Below, in pieces: positions 1 through 11,056 of a DNA stretch of 64,000 nucleotides. The DNA is taken from assembly GCA_950097015.1 (NCBI GenBank), contig CATNEN010000001.1, positions 26,937,001 to 27,001,000 on the forward strand, read 5' to 3'. The stretch is from Macrostomum hystrix (taxonomy: Eukaryota > Platyhelminthes > Macrostomidae). Position numbers and translations under genes: made by a program. Position 1 is the stretch's first letter. Each line of letters starts with the position of its first letter. The notes below the pieces were generated by a model. It was not told the origin of the DNA, made no database searches, and worked only from the letters and a program-made list of their open reading frames with translations.

Positions 1-3000
1 TTTAAAAAAATAAAAAAAATCATGGGCCAATTTAATTTTATAATATAATTCAAAGTTATCAATTTTGTCGTAAGTTTTACGAAGCAATCGACTATAAAAC
101 TTGACTGTCTGGTAACCATAAAAGCTAAAAAACTTGGACGATCTAAAATTTGATGAAACTTTGTTGCTAAAAATGTATAAGAAAATTTTGTGAATTTAAT
201 ACTGGTATTACTTAAAATTTTACACTCTTTATACTCCTGTGGGGTGAATGGCAGACCGGTAGCATGTACCATTTTCGCATCAAGTAAATTAGGCTCGAAT
301 CTGCGGGGAAGCCACATTCATTTGCGGCGCAGCCAAAAAGAAAAATTTGAAAAGCTTGTACAATTAACCACTTTTTCAAAGCCTGGTGAGTTCGAGAAAG
401 TCAGGAGAAATTTTCTTACTTCTGTGAGTGTCTTAATGCGTAACATAACAGAGCAGAATTGACTTCTCACTCGCTGCGGGTCGCCAGAGATGGTTTCAGT
501 GTTTGTGGCCCCCTGAAATGGTTTGAATAACATAACATTAAAAATTGTTCGAATTAACATTTCTTCAATTCCATAACTGCCTATCCCACCGCAATCCCCA
601 TTTTATCACATAGCAACTTCCCTTGTCACCCCAACTTTTATTTCCTAAAAAAATCCTGCTTCCAGGCCAGTCATTCGGTGGCGGCAAAGCTCAGGGCGCC
701 CCTAGGGGCCGCGGCGGCCCTTCGGCTCGCAGGCCGCACCCGTACAGTCGCGGGAACTGAAGCTAGATCATATTCACCAGTCATCTAATAATATCTATTA
801 TTCTAACTAATAATGCTAGTTTCAGCTGAAAGTCGAAAACCACTTATTATTTTATCAGACTGAGTTATCAAACAAAAAGCAAATACTTATAATTATCGCT
901 TTAGCTGAAGCGAAGCGTGTACTTTTGAATGCCCAATCCCTGTCTCACTTTGATAATGTGTCATTTTTTAAACAATTAATGAAAATATGTGAATTCACTA
1001 AAATGTGTGAATGATCATTATGTGATTGGGCTGGTCATGTTTTAACTACTTCCTATTTCGTAATTTAGGAGCTAGCTTGTTCAATTATTATAGTTTTTAG
1101 CTAGAAGTATTGATCCAAATTGTCGTTTATTATATATAAAATCGTTGCTTACTACTTTATTTCCTATTTCCTAAATTGGTCTTAAACGACAGTAAGTTTA
1201 ATAAACAGACAATAACAAATGAAATTTAGAAAAATTAAAATTAAAACTTGGTTTAAAAAAATTAAAAATATTGACTGACGTAAGTGATATTTAATAATCG
1301 ATAAAATAACTTACTGCTGTCAAAATCGTTAAACTAATTGATACAACTTTTGGGATGAGTATACGTTAATATATTATTGACTTGTGTATAATAATGTTCT
1401 TGATATTAAAGACTTTCAGTGTTTTTCATACCTGCGAATTGTGTGTGATTATCCAGTGTTGTGTCTCGTCTGAGCAGCAGCTAAGACTTATAATGTGAAG
1501 GAAAATATAAACTACACTGTAATTAAAGCGAGTGAGACGATTTAGGCATGCCTAACAACCAAATAAAACCGAACGCATTGCGCTTGAAAACAAACAACCA
1601 TATACTTTAGAAATGTAAACTTTGTTTCTTTAATTTAATTTAAGGGACTTCATTTTTTCCTAATTTATTATTAACAAAATAGAAATCAACTAAAAATATA
1701 AACAACGCATCCAAAAAGCTTATAAAAACATTTTGTCACGACTTTTTAACGGCGACAACGCAGGCCTTTTAATTACCCTCTTCCCATAAGTTCGAAGCGA
1801 GCCGGCACTGAAAAGGGTGCGGGTCGTCATGTTTCCAAGTCATTTGATTATTGATTACCGATAAAAATATGATTCCTTGACTATTCACTTCTAAGAAAAT
1901 CGAGAGTTCTAACTGCTTAATAAATATCATATATGGGAGTCATATGACGATCAAAAATACGATTCTGCAGCAGCCACTGCAAACAACAATAAACGTTTAT
2001 TTGTCACAACTGAGGCCTTAACCTCATTTGGTCCCTGGGATCGTATCACAAAAACTGTCAAATACACATTTGGCATTATTGGTAAGTAAACAAAAATCTA
2101 ATTTATTCAGAAATGTTTCGTTAATCAATTACCTACATAATATAACTGCATATTTGGTTGTATGACAGCACAACAAAAAGTAATACATAATGCGACCAAA
2201 TTGCAGGTTGGTTTCGGAAAAAACTGCTGTTAAACTCGTTTTGCTGAGGTGGACATATCGAACTACGAAATAATAACTGAGATTATGTTCTGATTGCCAA
2301 ACTATACTATACTCTTATTGCCTTAAGTAAATACATTTTCTAACTAAAACAACGTTTTTAATAGCTGTGTAAGTCTAAGCATGATATATAATTTTTGATA
2401 ATATTTTAATTAATTCTACTGCCAAATGAACTACTTAATACAATTTTAATTCGTCTCATATTATTCAGATGAGTTCCAACTACAATAATAAAATACAATA
2501 AAAAATAAATAATTTTAAAAAATGTGCAATTTTGTCAGGTACCAGTTGTACAGCACCAATTGTCATTGCCGATTACTTAAAATCTGTGCTGTAATTTGTA
2601 GCAAAAATTGAAATCATCTTAACAAAGGGGAAAGCTCTTAACAGCCTTTAACAGATGTAAACCTAAATGCCGAGTCGCAGAAGACTACATTAAGTACACT
2701 AATATGTATGAAAACGTAAGTAAAACTGTCTATATCTTTCTACTCGACTACTAAATTCTAGCTAACTGATGGCTGAACATTCAGACTAGCCTCATTTACA
2801 ATTATGCTTCAAGTACCGAACTAATTAAGGTTATAGAGAGTATTTGAACATGGACTCTACAGGTACATTCACAATCGTAGCAGTTTTTCTAGGTCTTGTT
2901 GAAGACAAAAGAGTCTGTCTTTGTTTCCAGGCTGTATGTGAATTCTTATTGTCGAACTTTAAATATCTGCATGTGTACGTTTCATGGTAAGACCGCCAAT

Positions 3001-4083
3001 TTTATAATAATTTCCTAGTTAGGAGTATTCAGCACTTAAAATTCTGCGATTTTTCCATTAAAAAAACTGCGATTTGGGGAAAAAGATCTGATTTAATTAA
3101 AATGCAACTCTTTATCTGAATTTACAGCAAAACAAAATACAATGGTACTGTTTGTTTGTTAGAAAAAAACTAACTAAAAATTAAGATTGTCAAAAGCGTG
3201 ACTTGAAAGTTTGATGGGTAAATAAAAAAGCTCGTGACAATTTACTTGTTGATTATGAGAGCACTTAGGTCTAGATTAAAAATGCAAGACAAGATCGGAG
3301 TCGATTTTACTCAACTCAACTTCAGTTTGTATTTTCCAAATTCCAGACTCGCGAACACTGTAAGGAACTGCGATGACATGTCTCAGAAATGCATTTCGTC
3401 GACTAATATACCCAGTTAGTTGTATTTCAATGTAGCATTTCTGTTGTATTCCTTTACATACTCGTATTTATACTCGTATCTTCGTGTAAGTGGCCCGTTG
3501 AGACCATTGACGCCGAGCTTTGAACGAGTACATTACTTAACAATTCAAGTTTCTAAACTCATATTTCGATTCTTATTTTGTTAGTCAGCAGCCTGTCTTT
3601 CAACTCATACCTTAATATTTTGTGTTTTTACTTTCACCAAGTAAAATTTCATAGTCAATCGTGTAAAGCATTCACATTTTTATTCTCTTAAATACGTGAT
3701 TTTTATGCACACTTGCTTTAAAGTACTAGTAAGTCAATCAAAGGTGCTAAACTTTCATTTGCTATCTGACCTCAATCTTAGTTTTCCCTTATACGACCGG
3801 TGCTTTAGAGTTAATCTGTTAGTCTTGATAATACTTTCGTAGCAAGTGCACAAGGCAAGTGCAGTACTTTTCTCTATTTTATGCCCCCAAACGCAGCCCT
3901 CTCTCCTATTCAACCGAGTGGTTTAAAGCTTTTTAAATAAATACACACGCAAAGACTTGGCAGAAATTCACTGCATCGTTCTAAACTCTGGTTCCTAGAC
4001 ACAGAGTGATCTCAATTACGAATTATTTCCTCATTGTGTGTTCGTTTCTCTGTTCGAGTTTAGGCGGGAGATAACATGCATTG
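1..4083. other. AT-rich intergenic DNA, no gene recognised
   Basis: Four kilobases of AT-rich sequence with stop codons in every frame at short intervals. The open frames near 190-560 and 3234-3419 show no domain, no credible codon bias and no splice-flanked structure. The only compositional break is a short GC-rich island at about 660-755, noted separately. I see no RNA gene and no clear terminal repeats. Confidence 0.6.
662..758. other. GC-rich island able to fold, of unknown origin
   Basis: About 95 bases of GC-rich sequence inside AT-rich flanks. It contains complementary blocks (GGCGGCCC against GGCCGC around a TTCGGCTCGCA loop), so it could form a stem. It may be a transposon terminus or a fragment of a structured RNA. 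No family is recognised. Confidence 0.3.
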
Positions 4084-4300
4084 AAACAAAGGACGTGGAA
4101 GGTCGATTCACGGCTCCACTGAAACAATTTGTGTCCTTTAGCAAGGCACTTAACTCTGCATTGCTTCAGTTCACCAAGCTGCTTCGGCACCATCATAAAT
4201 TGAAGGTATGGGCGTCCTCCAGTCAATGGACTGAACAGCCGTACGCTGCCTTCAGATGCGACGCACAATAGCTGCGGCTGTGCTGTCAACTGCACAGCTG
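4084..4300 (+). repeat. tRNA-derived SINE copy (old, diverged)
   Basis: This copy shares its order of blocks with 42697-42900 and, on the other strand, with 57695-57785: a degraded tRNA B-box region (GGTCGATTC), a CTCCACTG block, a GCATTGCTtCAGTTCACC block, and a tail with CAGTCaATGGACTGAACAGCCGTAC. A GCAAGGCACTTAA block, typical of widely spread invertebrate SINE bodies, is kept here but lost in the 42.7-kb copy. The A box is not convincing here. Confidence 0.6.
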
Positions 4301-5940
4301 GCCCAGTTAGCGCTGCTGCTGTAATTATTGACATATTATTATAATTATTTAAAACTAAAGTCATACAAATAATACTCTTAATAGTCTTCATATCTATCAC
4401 CTCGGTTTTCAAAAACTGTGACTCACTTCAGTACTTCCTATTGATTAAAATTAAAGTCAATAGTATGCTTAGTTAGTGATATTGCTTTGCTGGGAGCCGC
4501 ATGTACACAATCTCCTGTGGCTGAATATTGGTGGCTGTGTATTACGGAGCAGCCTCTTCAGCTTTCGCTCATCTCCTCACTGATGCTGAGGAGCAATCAG
4601 ACAGGACGGCAGCCAGCAACAGTTCGATTGTGGGCACGCAGGGCAGTGAGGTCACCAGCAGTCTAGAACTCGTGACGTTTGCAGCAGCTTGCGGCTGTTT
4701 GCGTGCGAGAGGCATCCCGCTGCAGCCATTGTGAGATGGTTCAGTCATGCCTTCATGTATCACTGACATATTACTGGCTTTGCTTGGCTGCTGTTCATTG
4801 TATACGTATAGTCCCAGGCCGTAGCTAAGCATGGCCAATCAGAGCATTCTTCTCGGCGTGTTGTTCATACAAAGTTCCTCGATCATGACCATGCAGTTGG
4901 CGCGAGCTCTGTTTATGGCATCAACAGATTTTGCAAACTTCTCAGAAGAGAGAAAACGCAGTGCAGTGGCTGCTCAATATGGCATTGCGTGGGAGTAAGG
5001 ACTCATTCTAATTGTATTTGTTGAACCGGACATCTATGATGTGATCATATACGAGCTACATACTGTACTGTATGTTTATTGTCGTATCTTTTTGCAGCTG
5101 GTTTCGGAGGGTGTGCAAGACATTCGATTATATCAAAAATAATTTCAGAACTATAGCCTCTCCCACGCAGGGCATCCATTTGCTCAGGTGCAGGTGTTTC
5201 GAACAAGATCCCCCAGCTTATGGGATTTTGATTCACAGAATTCCTAGTGAGTTTGTTCAGCTGCTGAACAATGACGTTCTTTCAATTATATTTAATCGAT
5301 TTTACAATATTGATTTTTAAGCGAAATTACGAAAAAAAATCTGGGAAACCATTAGTCGATAAAAGTATCTGGCCTCAGTAATATGCACGCCAATGAATAT
5401 TCTTCTTCCAGCCTTCCGAGCGAAAATACACACAGCAAAGCCATTTTTCATTTAAAATGTATTATAGATATTTTTTTACTTCAGATATTTCCCCTTCAAT
5501 GTTTGACTTCCCAGCCACATGTACTTACGGTAAATTACCACTCACCTGTTCAGTAAGTGAGAAAAAAGTTTTCACTTTTTTGTGCGCATTGATTTATCTC
5601 TTAATTTTGTAAAATATACGAGCAATACCAAAAAGTCATTGCTCAACTTACTAATGACTCATTCGTGAGCTCCATGTAGAGACCGTACTGTTGGATGTGT
5701 AGCCTAAAAGCTATCACAATTTTCCTTCATCAAATAATCACAATGCTACTTAATGGCTCTCTCAATAGGTCTGGCTGGTGACTTCGCACTTGCATTGTCC
5801 AGCAGCATTGTTAGAAGCCTGTTGTGGCGCTGCTTATCAACATAATGGTTTTAGTGACAAAGGATTAGATATGTATAATTTATTTTACCTTCGTCACCTA
5901 TGTGTATCACGCTATTTATAAGTACACGTAGTTGTAAAGG
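4301..5940. other. Intergenic sequence, no gene supported
   Basis: Open frames at 4528-4838 (both strands) and 5045-5320 have somewhat higher GC than the flanks but no recognisable domain and no clean exon boundaries. They may be fragments of old mobile elements. Nothing else is seen. Confidence 0.4.
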
Positions 5941-7432
5941 GACAGCCACACAGGTCTCAGCCACACAGGTAGTAGTCTCGGCCACATAGGTAGTAGTCTC
6001 AGCCACATAGGTAGTAGTCTCAGCCATGCAGGTAGTAGTCTCAGCCACACAGGTAGTAGTCTCAACCACACAGGTAGTATATAGTCTCAGCCACACAGGT
6101 AGTAGTCTCAGCCACGCAGGTAGTATTCTCAGCCACACAGGTAGAAGTCTCAGCCACACAGGTAGTATATAGTCTCAGCCACACAGCTAGTAGTCTCAGC
6201 CACACAGGTAGTAGTCTCAACCACACGGGTAGTAGTCTCAACCACACAGGTAGTATATAGTCTCAGCCACACAGGTAGTAGTCTCAGCCACACAGGTAGT
6301 AGTCTCAACCACACAGGTAGTAGTCTCAGCCACACAGGTAGTAGTCTCAGCCACACGGGTAGTAGTCTCAGCCACACAGGTAGTATATAGTCTCAGCCAC
6401 ACAGGTAGTAGTCTCAGCCACACAGGTAGTAGTCTCAACCACACGGGTAGTAGTCTCAACCACACAGGTAGTATTTAGTCTCAGCCACACAAGTAGTAGT
6501 CTCAGTCACACAGGTAGTAGTCTCAGCCACACGGGTAGTAGTCTCAACCACACAGGTAGTATATAGTCTCAGCCACGCAGGTAGTAGTCTCAACCACACA
6601 GGTAGTAGTCTCAGCCACACGGGTAGTAGTCTCAACCACACAGGTAGTATAAAGTCTCAGCCACACAGGTAGTAGTCTCAGCCACACAGGTAGTAGTCTC
6701 AACCACACGGGTAGTAGTCTCAGCCACACAGGTAGTAGTCTCAACCACACAGGTAGTATATAGTCTCAGCCACACAGGTAGTAGTCTCAGCCACACAGGT
6801 AGTAGTCTCAGCCACACAGGTAGTAGTCTCAACCACACAGGTAGTAGTCTCAGCCACACAGGTAGTAGTCTCAGCCACACGGGTAGTAGTCTCAGCCACA
6901 CAGGTAGTATATAGTCTCAGCCACGCAGGTAGTAGTCTCAACCACACAGGTAGTAGTCTCAACCACACAGGTAGTAGTCTCAGCCACACAGGTAGTAGTC
7001 TCAGCCACACGGGTAGTAGTCTCAACCACACAGGTAGTTTATAGTCTCAGCCACGCAGGTAGTAGTCTCAACCACACAGGTAGTAGTCTCAACCACACAG
7101 GTAGTAGTCTCAACCACACAGGTAGTAGTCTCAGCCACACAGGTAGTAGTCTCAGCCACACAGGTAGTAGTCTCAGCCACACAGGTAGTAGTCTCAGCCA
7201 CACGGGTAGTAGTCTCAGCCACACAGGTAGTATATAGTCTCAGCCACGCAGGTAGTAGTCTCAGCCACACAGGTAGTAGTCTCAACCACACAGGTAGTAG
7301 TCTCAGCCACACAGGTAGTAGTCTCAGCCACACGGGTAGTAGTCTCAACCACACAGGTAGTATATAGTCTCAGCCACGCAGGTAGTAGTCTCAACCACAC
7401 AGGTAGTAGTCTCAGCCACGCAGGTAGTAGTC
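5941..7432 (-). repeat. 21-bp minisatellite array A, directly downstream of WSC gene 1
   Basis: About 1.5 kb of head-to-tail 21-bp units. Read on the minus strand in the gene's frame, each unit encodes D-Y-Y-L-C-G-stop. The array starts at the base after the stop codon of the WSC gene at 7433-8149. About every 90-190 bases a longer unit carrying a TATATAG insertion (for example near 6074, 6165, 6251, 6383, 6557, 6757, 6908, 7230 and 7362) breaks the register and marks blocks of higher-order repetition. The chain of short overlapping open frames on the minus strand is a result of this periodicity. Confidence 0.95.
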
Positions 7433-8149
7433 TCAGCCTCGCAGGTAGTAGTCTCCAGCGATCCTGCTCAGGCTGGCAGGAGGGTAGGCGAACCTGAGCA
7501 GGTGGCACAGCTGCTGCTGCTGAGAGAAGATCACAGCCTGGCAGTCGGAGCTGGGCTGGCACTGGACCAGGCAGCTCAGTCTACTTGTGGAGGCGCTGGC
7601 CCACACAATGACATTGCTAGCGTCAACCGTTTTAGTAGGCCGGGATGACTTCGAGAAGCAGTTGTTTTCTGTAAGGAGAATTCAGAACAAGCTTTACAAC
7701 TGCAGCTCAAGTTGAAGCATGGGACCATACAAGCCAGAGCACAACCCACTGGGGTAGGTGAGAGCGAACACCGAGTTCCGGTGGCCACCGCCACAAACTT
7801 GGCTTGCATCGCCGTTGCAGCTCGTGCTGCAGTTGCCTTCGCTGACTGCTCCCAGCGATCCGTAGGCTCTGCCGCAGAAGCACTGGTACCCCGCCTGCAC
7901 CCCGAAGTACGGGAAGCCGCCGAGACTGCAGAGGCCCGCGCAGAACTGGGGCGTCATGCTTCCAGTTCTGATGCCGAGGCTGGAAACGGAAAAACCACCA
8001 AGTTTTATAACACCAGTGAGCCCGTCCAAGTCTCTGTTACTGCCCTTGTCCTTGTAGCAGCCGATGTAGGAGACCTGGAACAGCCGGCCAGCCACGCAGG
8101 CCAGGACGGCGCACGCAGCCAGCAGTGTGTGAGTCAGGCGTAAGCTCAT
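7433..8149 (-). CDS. Secreted WSC-domain protein 1 (two exons)
   Basis: Exon 1 is complement 7750-8149 and exon 2 is complement 7433-7668, joined in phase 1 to give 211 residues. The start ATG at 8149 opens a hydrophobic signal peptide (about residues 1-21). Exon 1 encodes one WSC domain: a YIGCYKD start, then C...C, the GGFPYFGVQAG block, QCFCG, and a final CGGGHRNSVF, with the family's eight-cysteine pattern. Exon 2 encodes a short PAN/apple-like module with spaced cysteines and a Q-Q-Q-Q-L-C-H-L motif, ending in DYYLRG-stop. WSC domains are putative carbohydrate binders, so a secreted mucus or surface glycan-binding role is likely; this is inference. Its closest relatives in the window are the plus-strand gene at 10369 and the minus gene at 50841. 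The donor is A|GTGGGT and the acceptor TTACAG. Confidence 0.88.
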
Positions 8150-9376
8150 TGTTTAGTGACTGCTTCAGCCGTCAGGTAAGGAGAGCAATGACCTATGCGG
8201 CTACCTAGAATTTAAACTCATCTTGCTTTCAAGCCTATATTTCACGGCAGAAATTTCGTCCTCAAACCACAGATTCAACCAATGAAAGCAGCCATTAAAT
8301 ATTGTTATTGGCAAACAATGGTTGCCTTCAAGCTAAGTTAGAAAATTTGCCCAACTAAGTCACTCGCAGACAGGCCTCGTTGTTTCTCACTCCTAACTTT
8401 GGCCCTTTTAATCCTCACGGCCGCCAAGAAAGTGTTTTTAGTCGTGTCAAGACGGGTTTATAAAGACTGCCTGCAAAAATGCGTCCTTAATGCGTAAGAA
8501 ACAAAGCATTACGGTACTAAATAGCCCATTGTACTCGTAAAACTATCGTGATTTCAAAGCCCGTAGGTACAACAAGTTTTATTCACGCCTCACCGCAAAC
8601 TATTCGCTAACTATTCGTTCATGGCTAAGAGGCCGACGCTAAGGACGCCTGTGACTCTGTGAGTGAATGACTGAGTGACGACGCGGGAGACGCCGGGAAA
8701 CTCTAAACTACCAGACGGCAGCCACCGAACAGGGTGATCGGCGACCGCCTCAGCATCGGCAGCGAGGAAGTCGGCCTACCCCGCCATGCGCAGCTCCACT
8801 CAGGCTTTTATCCGCTGCACCGCATGAGCTCCGACATCGAAGACCGCTGCCGAGACTATACGGACAGTTAGGCCACTGAACACAGAATTTCGGTTATCGC
8901 CACAGCGAGAAATCTGAATCCTTTCACCAGTGCAGTTCCTGTCACAGGGACTCTCACTCGCCAGTCCATCAAATCAGTATGAGCTGCCGCATAGGAACTC
9001 AGATACGACTTTGCACTGTTCTCCGAAGCAAAAGGAATACTTAAAAGCATGTCCAAAGCGGTTTTTATCCCGTTGTCGGCACGGCATCAATCATTGATCA
9101 TCATGCATTGATCTGAGGAAGTTCCTACATGTAAGCCTACATTCCTACATGTCGCCAGTAAAAATAGGTATATTACATTTGAAGCATTGTTGCTAAATAT
9201 CATCTCCACCATGCAATTAACGACTTTTTCTTGTTGCAATCGACAACTCTAACTGCAAAACATTTTAAGGCTGTTTTAAAATCTACTACTTCAGTAGTAG
9301 AAAAGCTGCATATACGAGTAGTTTGCTGCCGATTAATTAGGCTCGCCATGAGAAAATAGCGAAATTGATGCACGAG
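8150..9376. other. Upstream region of the divergent WSC pair, no gene seen
   Basis: This is the 5' flank of WSC gene 1. Just upstream of its ATG lie a weak TTTAAATT element and a CCAAT motif near 8279, resembling the ATTGG motif upstream of the other two WSC genes. Between 8640 and 8870 the sequence is GC-richer but has no recognisable coding signal. The frame at 8868-9056 has no domain. Confidence 0.4.
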
Positions 9377-10108
9377 CAGGTAGTCAGTAGTGTAGTCTCA
9401 GCCACACTGCAGGTAGTCAGTAGTGTAGTCTCAGCCACACTGCAGGTTGTCAGTAGTGTAGTCTCAGCCACACTGCAGGTAGTCAGTAGTGTAGTCTCAG
9501 CCACACTGCAGGTTGTCAGTAGTGTAGTCTCAGCCACACTGCAGGTTGTCAGTAGTGTAGTCTCAGCCACACTGCAGGTTGTCAGTAGTGTAGTCTCAGC
9601 CACACTGCAGGTTGTCAGTAGTGTAGTCTCAGCCACACTGCAGGTAGTCAGTAGTGTAGTCTCAGCCACACTGCAGGTAGTCAGTAGTGTAGTCTCAGCC
9701 ACACTGCAGGTAGTCAGTAGTGTAGTCTCAGCCACACTGCAGGTTGTCAGTAGTGTAGTCTCAGCCACACTGCAGGTTGTCAGTAGTGTAGTCTCAGCCA
9801 CACTGCAGGTTGTCAGTAGTGTAGTCTCAGCCACACTGCAGGTAGTCAGTAGTGTAGTCTCAGCCACACTGCAGGTTGTCAGTAGTGTAGTCTCAGCCAC
9901 ACTGCAGGTTGTCAGTAGTGTAGTCTCAGCCACACTGCAGGTTGTCAGTAGTGTAGTCTCAGCCACACTGCAGGTTGTCAGTAGTGTAGTCTCAGCCAAA
10001 CTGCAGGTAGTCAGTAGTGTAGTCTCAGCCACACTGCAGGTTGTCAGTAGTGTAGTCTCAGCCACACAGGCAGTCAGTAGTGTAGTCTCAGCCAAACAGG
10101 CAGTCAGG
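9377..10108 (-). repeat. 33-bp minisatellite array B, related to the 21-bp family
   Basis: About 22 near-identical 33-bp units. On the minus strand each unit contains the core of the 21-bp family (TGTGGCTGAGACTAC) interrupted by an extra ACTACTGAC and a PstI-like CTGCAG junction. Because 33 is divisible by three, both strands carry long open frames of about 250 codons. Low complexity and the absence of signals argue against coding. Units differ mainly at one A/T position (GGTAGTCAG or GGTTGTCAG), which implies recent homogenisation. Confidence 0.93.
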
Positions 10109-10305
10109 CTGACCTCAACTGCCTGACTGAGTCTTAGAGACTGTGTGAAGCATCTCTTCTCTACTCGAAACTCCGTTGAGGTACCCCAGTGAGCCTCTAT
10201 TTCATTTATTTTTAGAAGCCAAATGCCACCCGGAACTCAAAACTCCTTCTATTGGCTACCTTTGTCTGATTGGAAGCTGGACAAGAAGCACCTGCTTAGT
10301 TATCC

Positions 10306-10311
10306 TATAAA
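10306..10311 (+). promoter_or_regulatory. TATA box of WSC gene 2
   Basis: TATAAA in the context CCTATAAATG, about 58 bases upstream of the ATG at 10369, with ATTGG (inverted CCAAT) motifs at about 10252 and 10270. The spacing fits a TATA-driven gene with a leader of roughly 30 bases. The third WSC gene has an equivalent arrangement. Confidence 0.7.
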
Positions 10312-10368
10312 TGAGCTTTGGAAACCAGGCCAGGTGCTGAATCAGAATCAGAAATTCAGCATCGCACC

Positions 10369-11056
10369 ATGCTTCTGGTCTCCACTCTCTGCTGCGTTCT
10401 TGTCTGCCTCGCGGCTGCCAGGGTGGTTGAGTTCTCCTACCTGGGCTGCTTCATTGACAACAAGTCAGGTGAGAGAGACTTGAATGCCCTTAATGGAGTG
10501 AGCAACATTGGCGGGATTCCGTTCAGCTGGAGCAGCAGCATGTCCCGCCAGCTCTGCAGCACCGTCTGTGCACTGGGCGGGTTTCCTTACTTCGGGCTGC
10601 AGTTCGGGCACGAGTGCTTCTGCGGCCTGTCTTACGGGTCTCAAGGAGCTGCCGATGAGACCGACTGCAGCAAGCCGTGTCCGGGAAACTCAGCACAGAA
10701 GTGCGGCGCGGCGAACCGCAACTCGGTGTTCGCCCAGACCTACCCCAGTGAGTCTCGCTCACAGGTTACTGCTACTTGAGCTTGTAATTGCCTCCGAGAT
10801 GCTCACTCAAACTGCTTCAGATAAGAACTCGTTCATCAAAAAGCAAAGGCCAAGTCAGACAGTGGTGGCCACAACAGCCACCTTCTGGACATTCGCTGCG
10901 ACATCCAGCATCGAGTGCACCGCTCTGTGTGGAGCTAGTCCTGTCTGTCCAGCTGTGGTCTTCTCTCAGCAGCAGCAGCTGTGCCACCTGCTCAGGTTCG
11001 CCTACCCGCCTGCCAGCCTAAGCAGCATCGCTGGGGACTACTACCTGCGTGGCTGA
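10369..11056 (+). CDS. Secreted WSC-domain protein 2 (two exons)
   Basis: Exon 1 is 10369-10747 and exon 2 is 10821-11056, joined in phase 1 (donor A|GTGAGT, acceptor TTCAG) to give 204 residues. I chose the ATG at 10369 over the upstream in-frame start at 10318 because it opens directly into a signal peptide (MLLVSTLCCVLVCLAAA) and sits at the right distance from the TATA box. Residues about 24-125 form a WSC domain (YLGCFID start, GGFPYFGLQFG, ECFCG, KCGAANRNSVF end). Exon 2 encodes a PAN-like module (IECTALC, C, QQQQLCHLL) ending DYYLRG-stop. The last 21 bases of the CDS are the first unit of the minisatellite that follows. A role in binding extracellular glycans is likely but inferred. 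Confidence 0.9.

Noticed and set aside
5941-7432. CRISPR-like array
   Set aside because: Units are contiguous with no unique spacers, and the genome is animal.
9337-10126. 250-codon repeats VAETTLLTTCS and VVSSVVSATLQ as possible structural proteins
   Set aside because: Both strands are open over the same 33-bp units, and neither has a signal peptide, a promoter or plausible exon ends.
10180-10195. GTACCCCAGTGAGCC resembling the end of WSC exon 1 as a relic exon
   Set aside because: The match is only about 12 bases and nothing upstream of it resembles the WSC domain.
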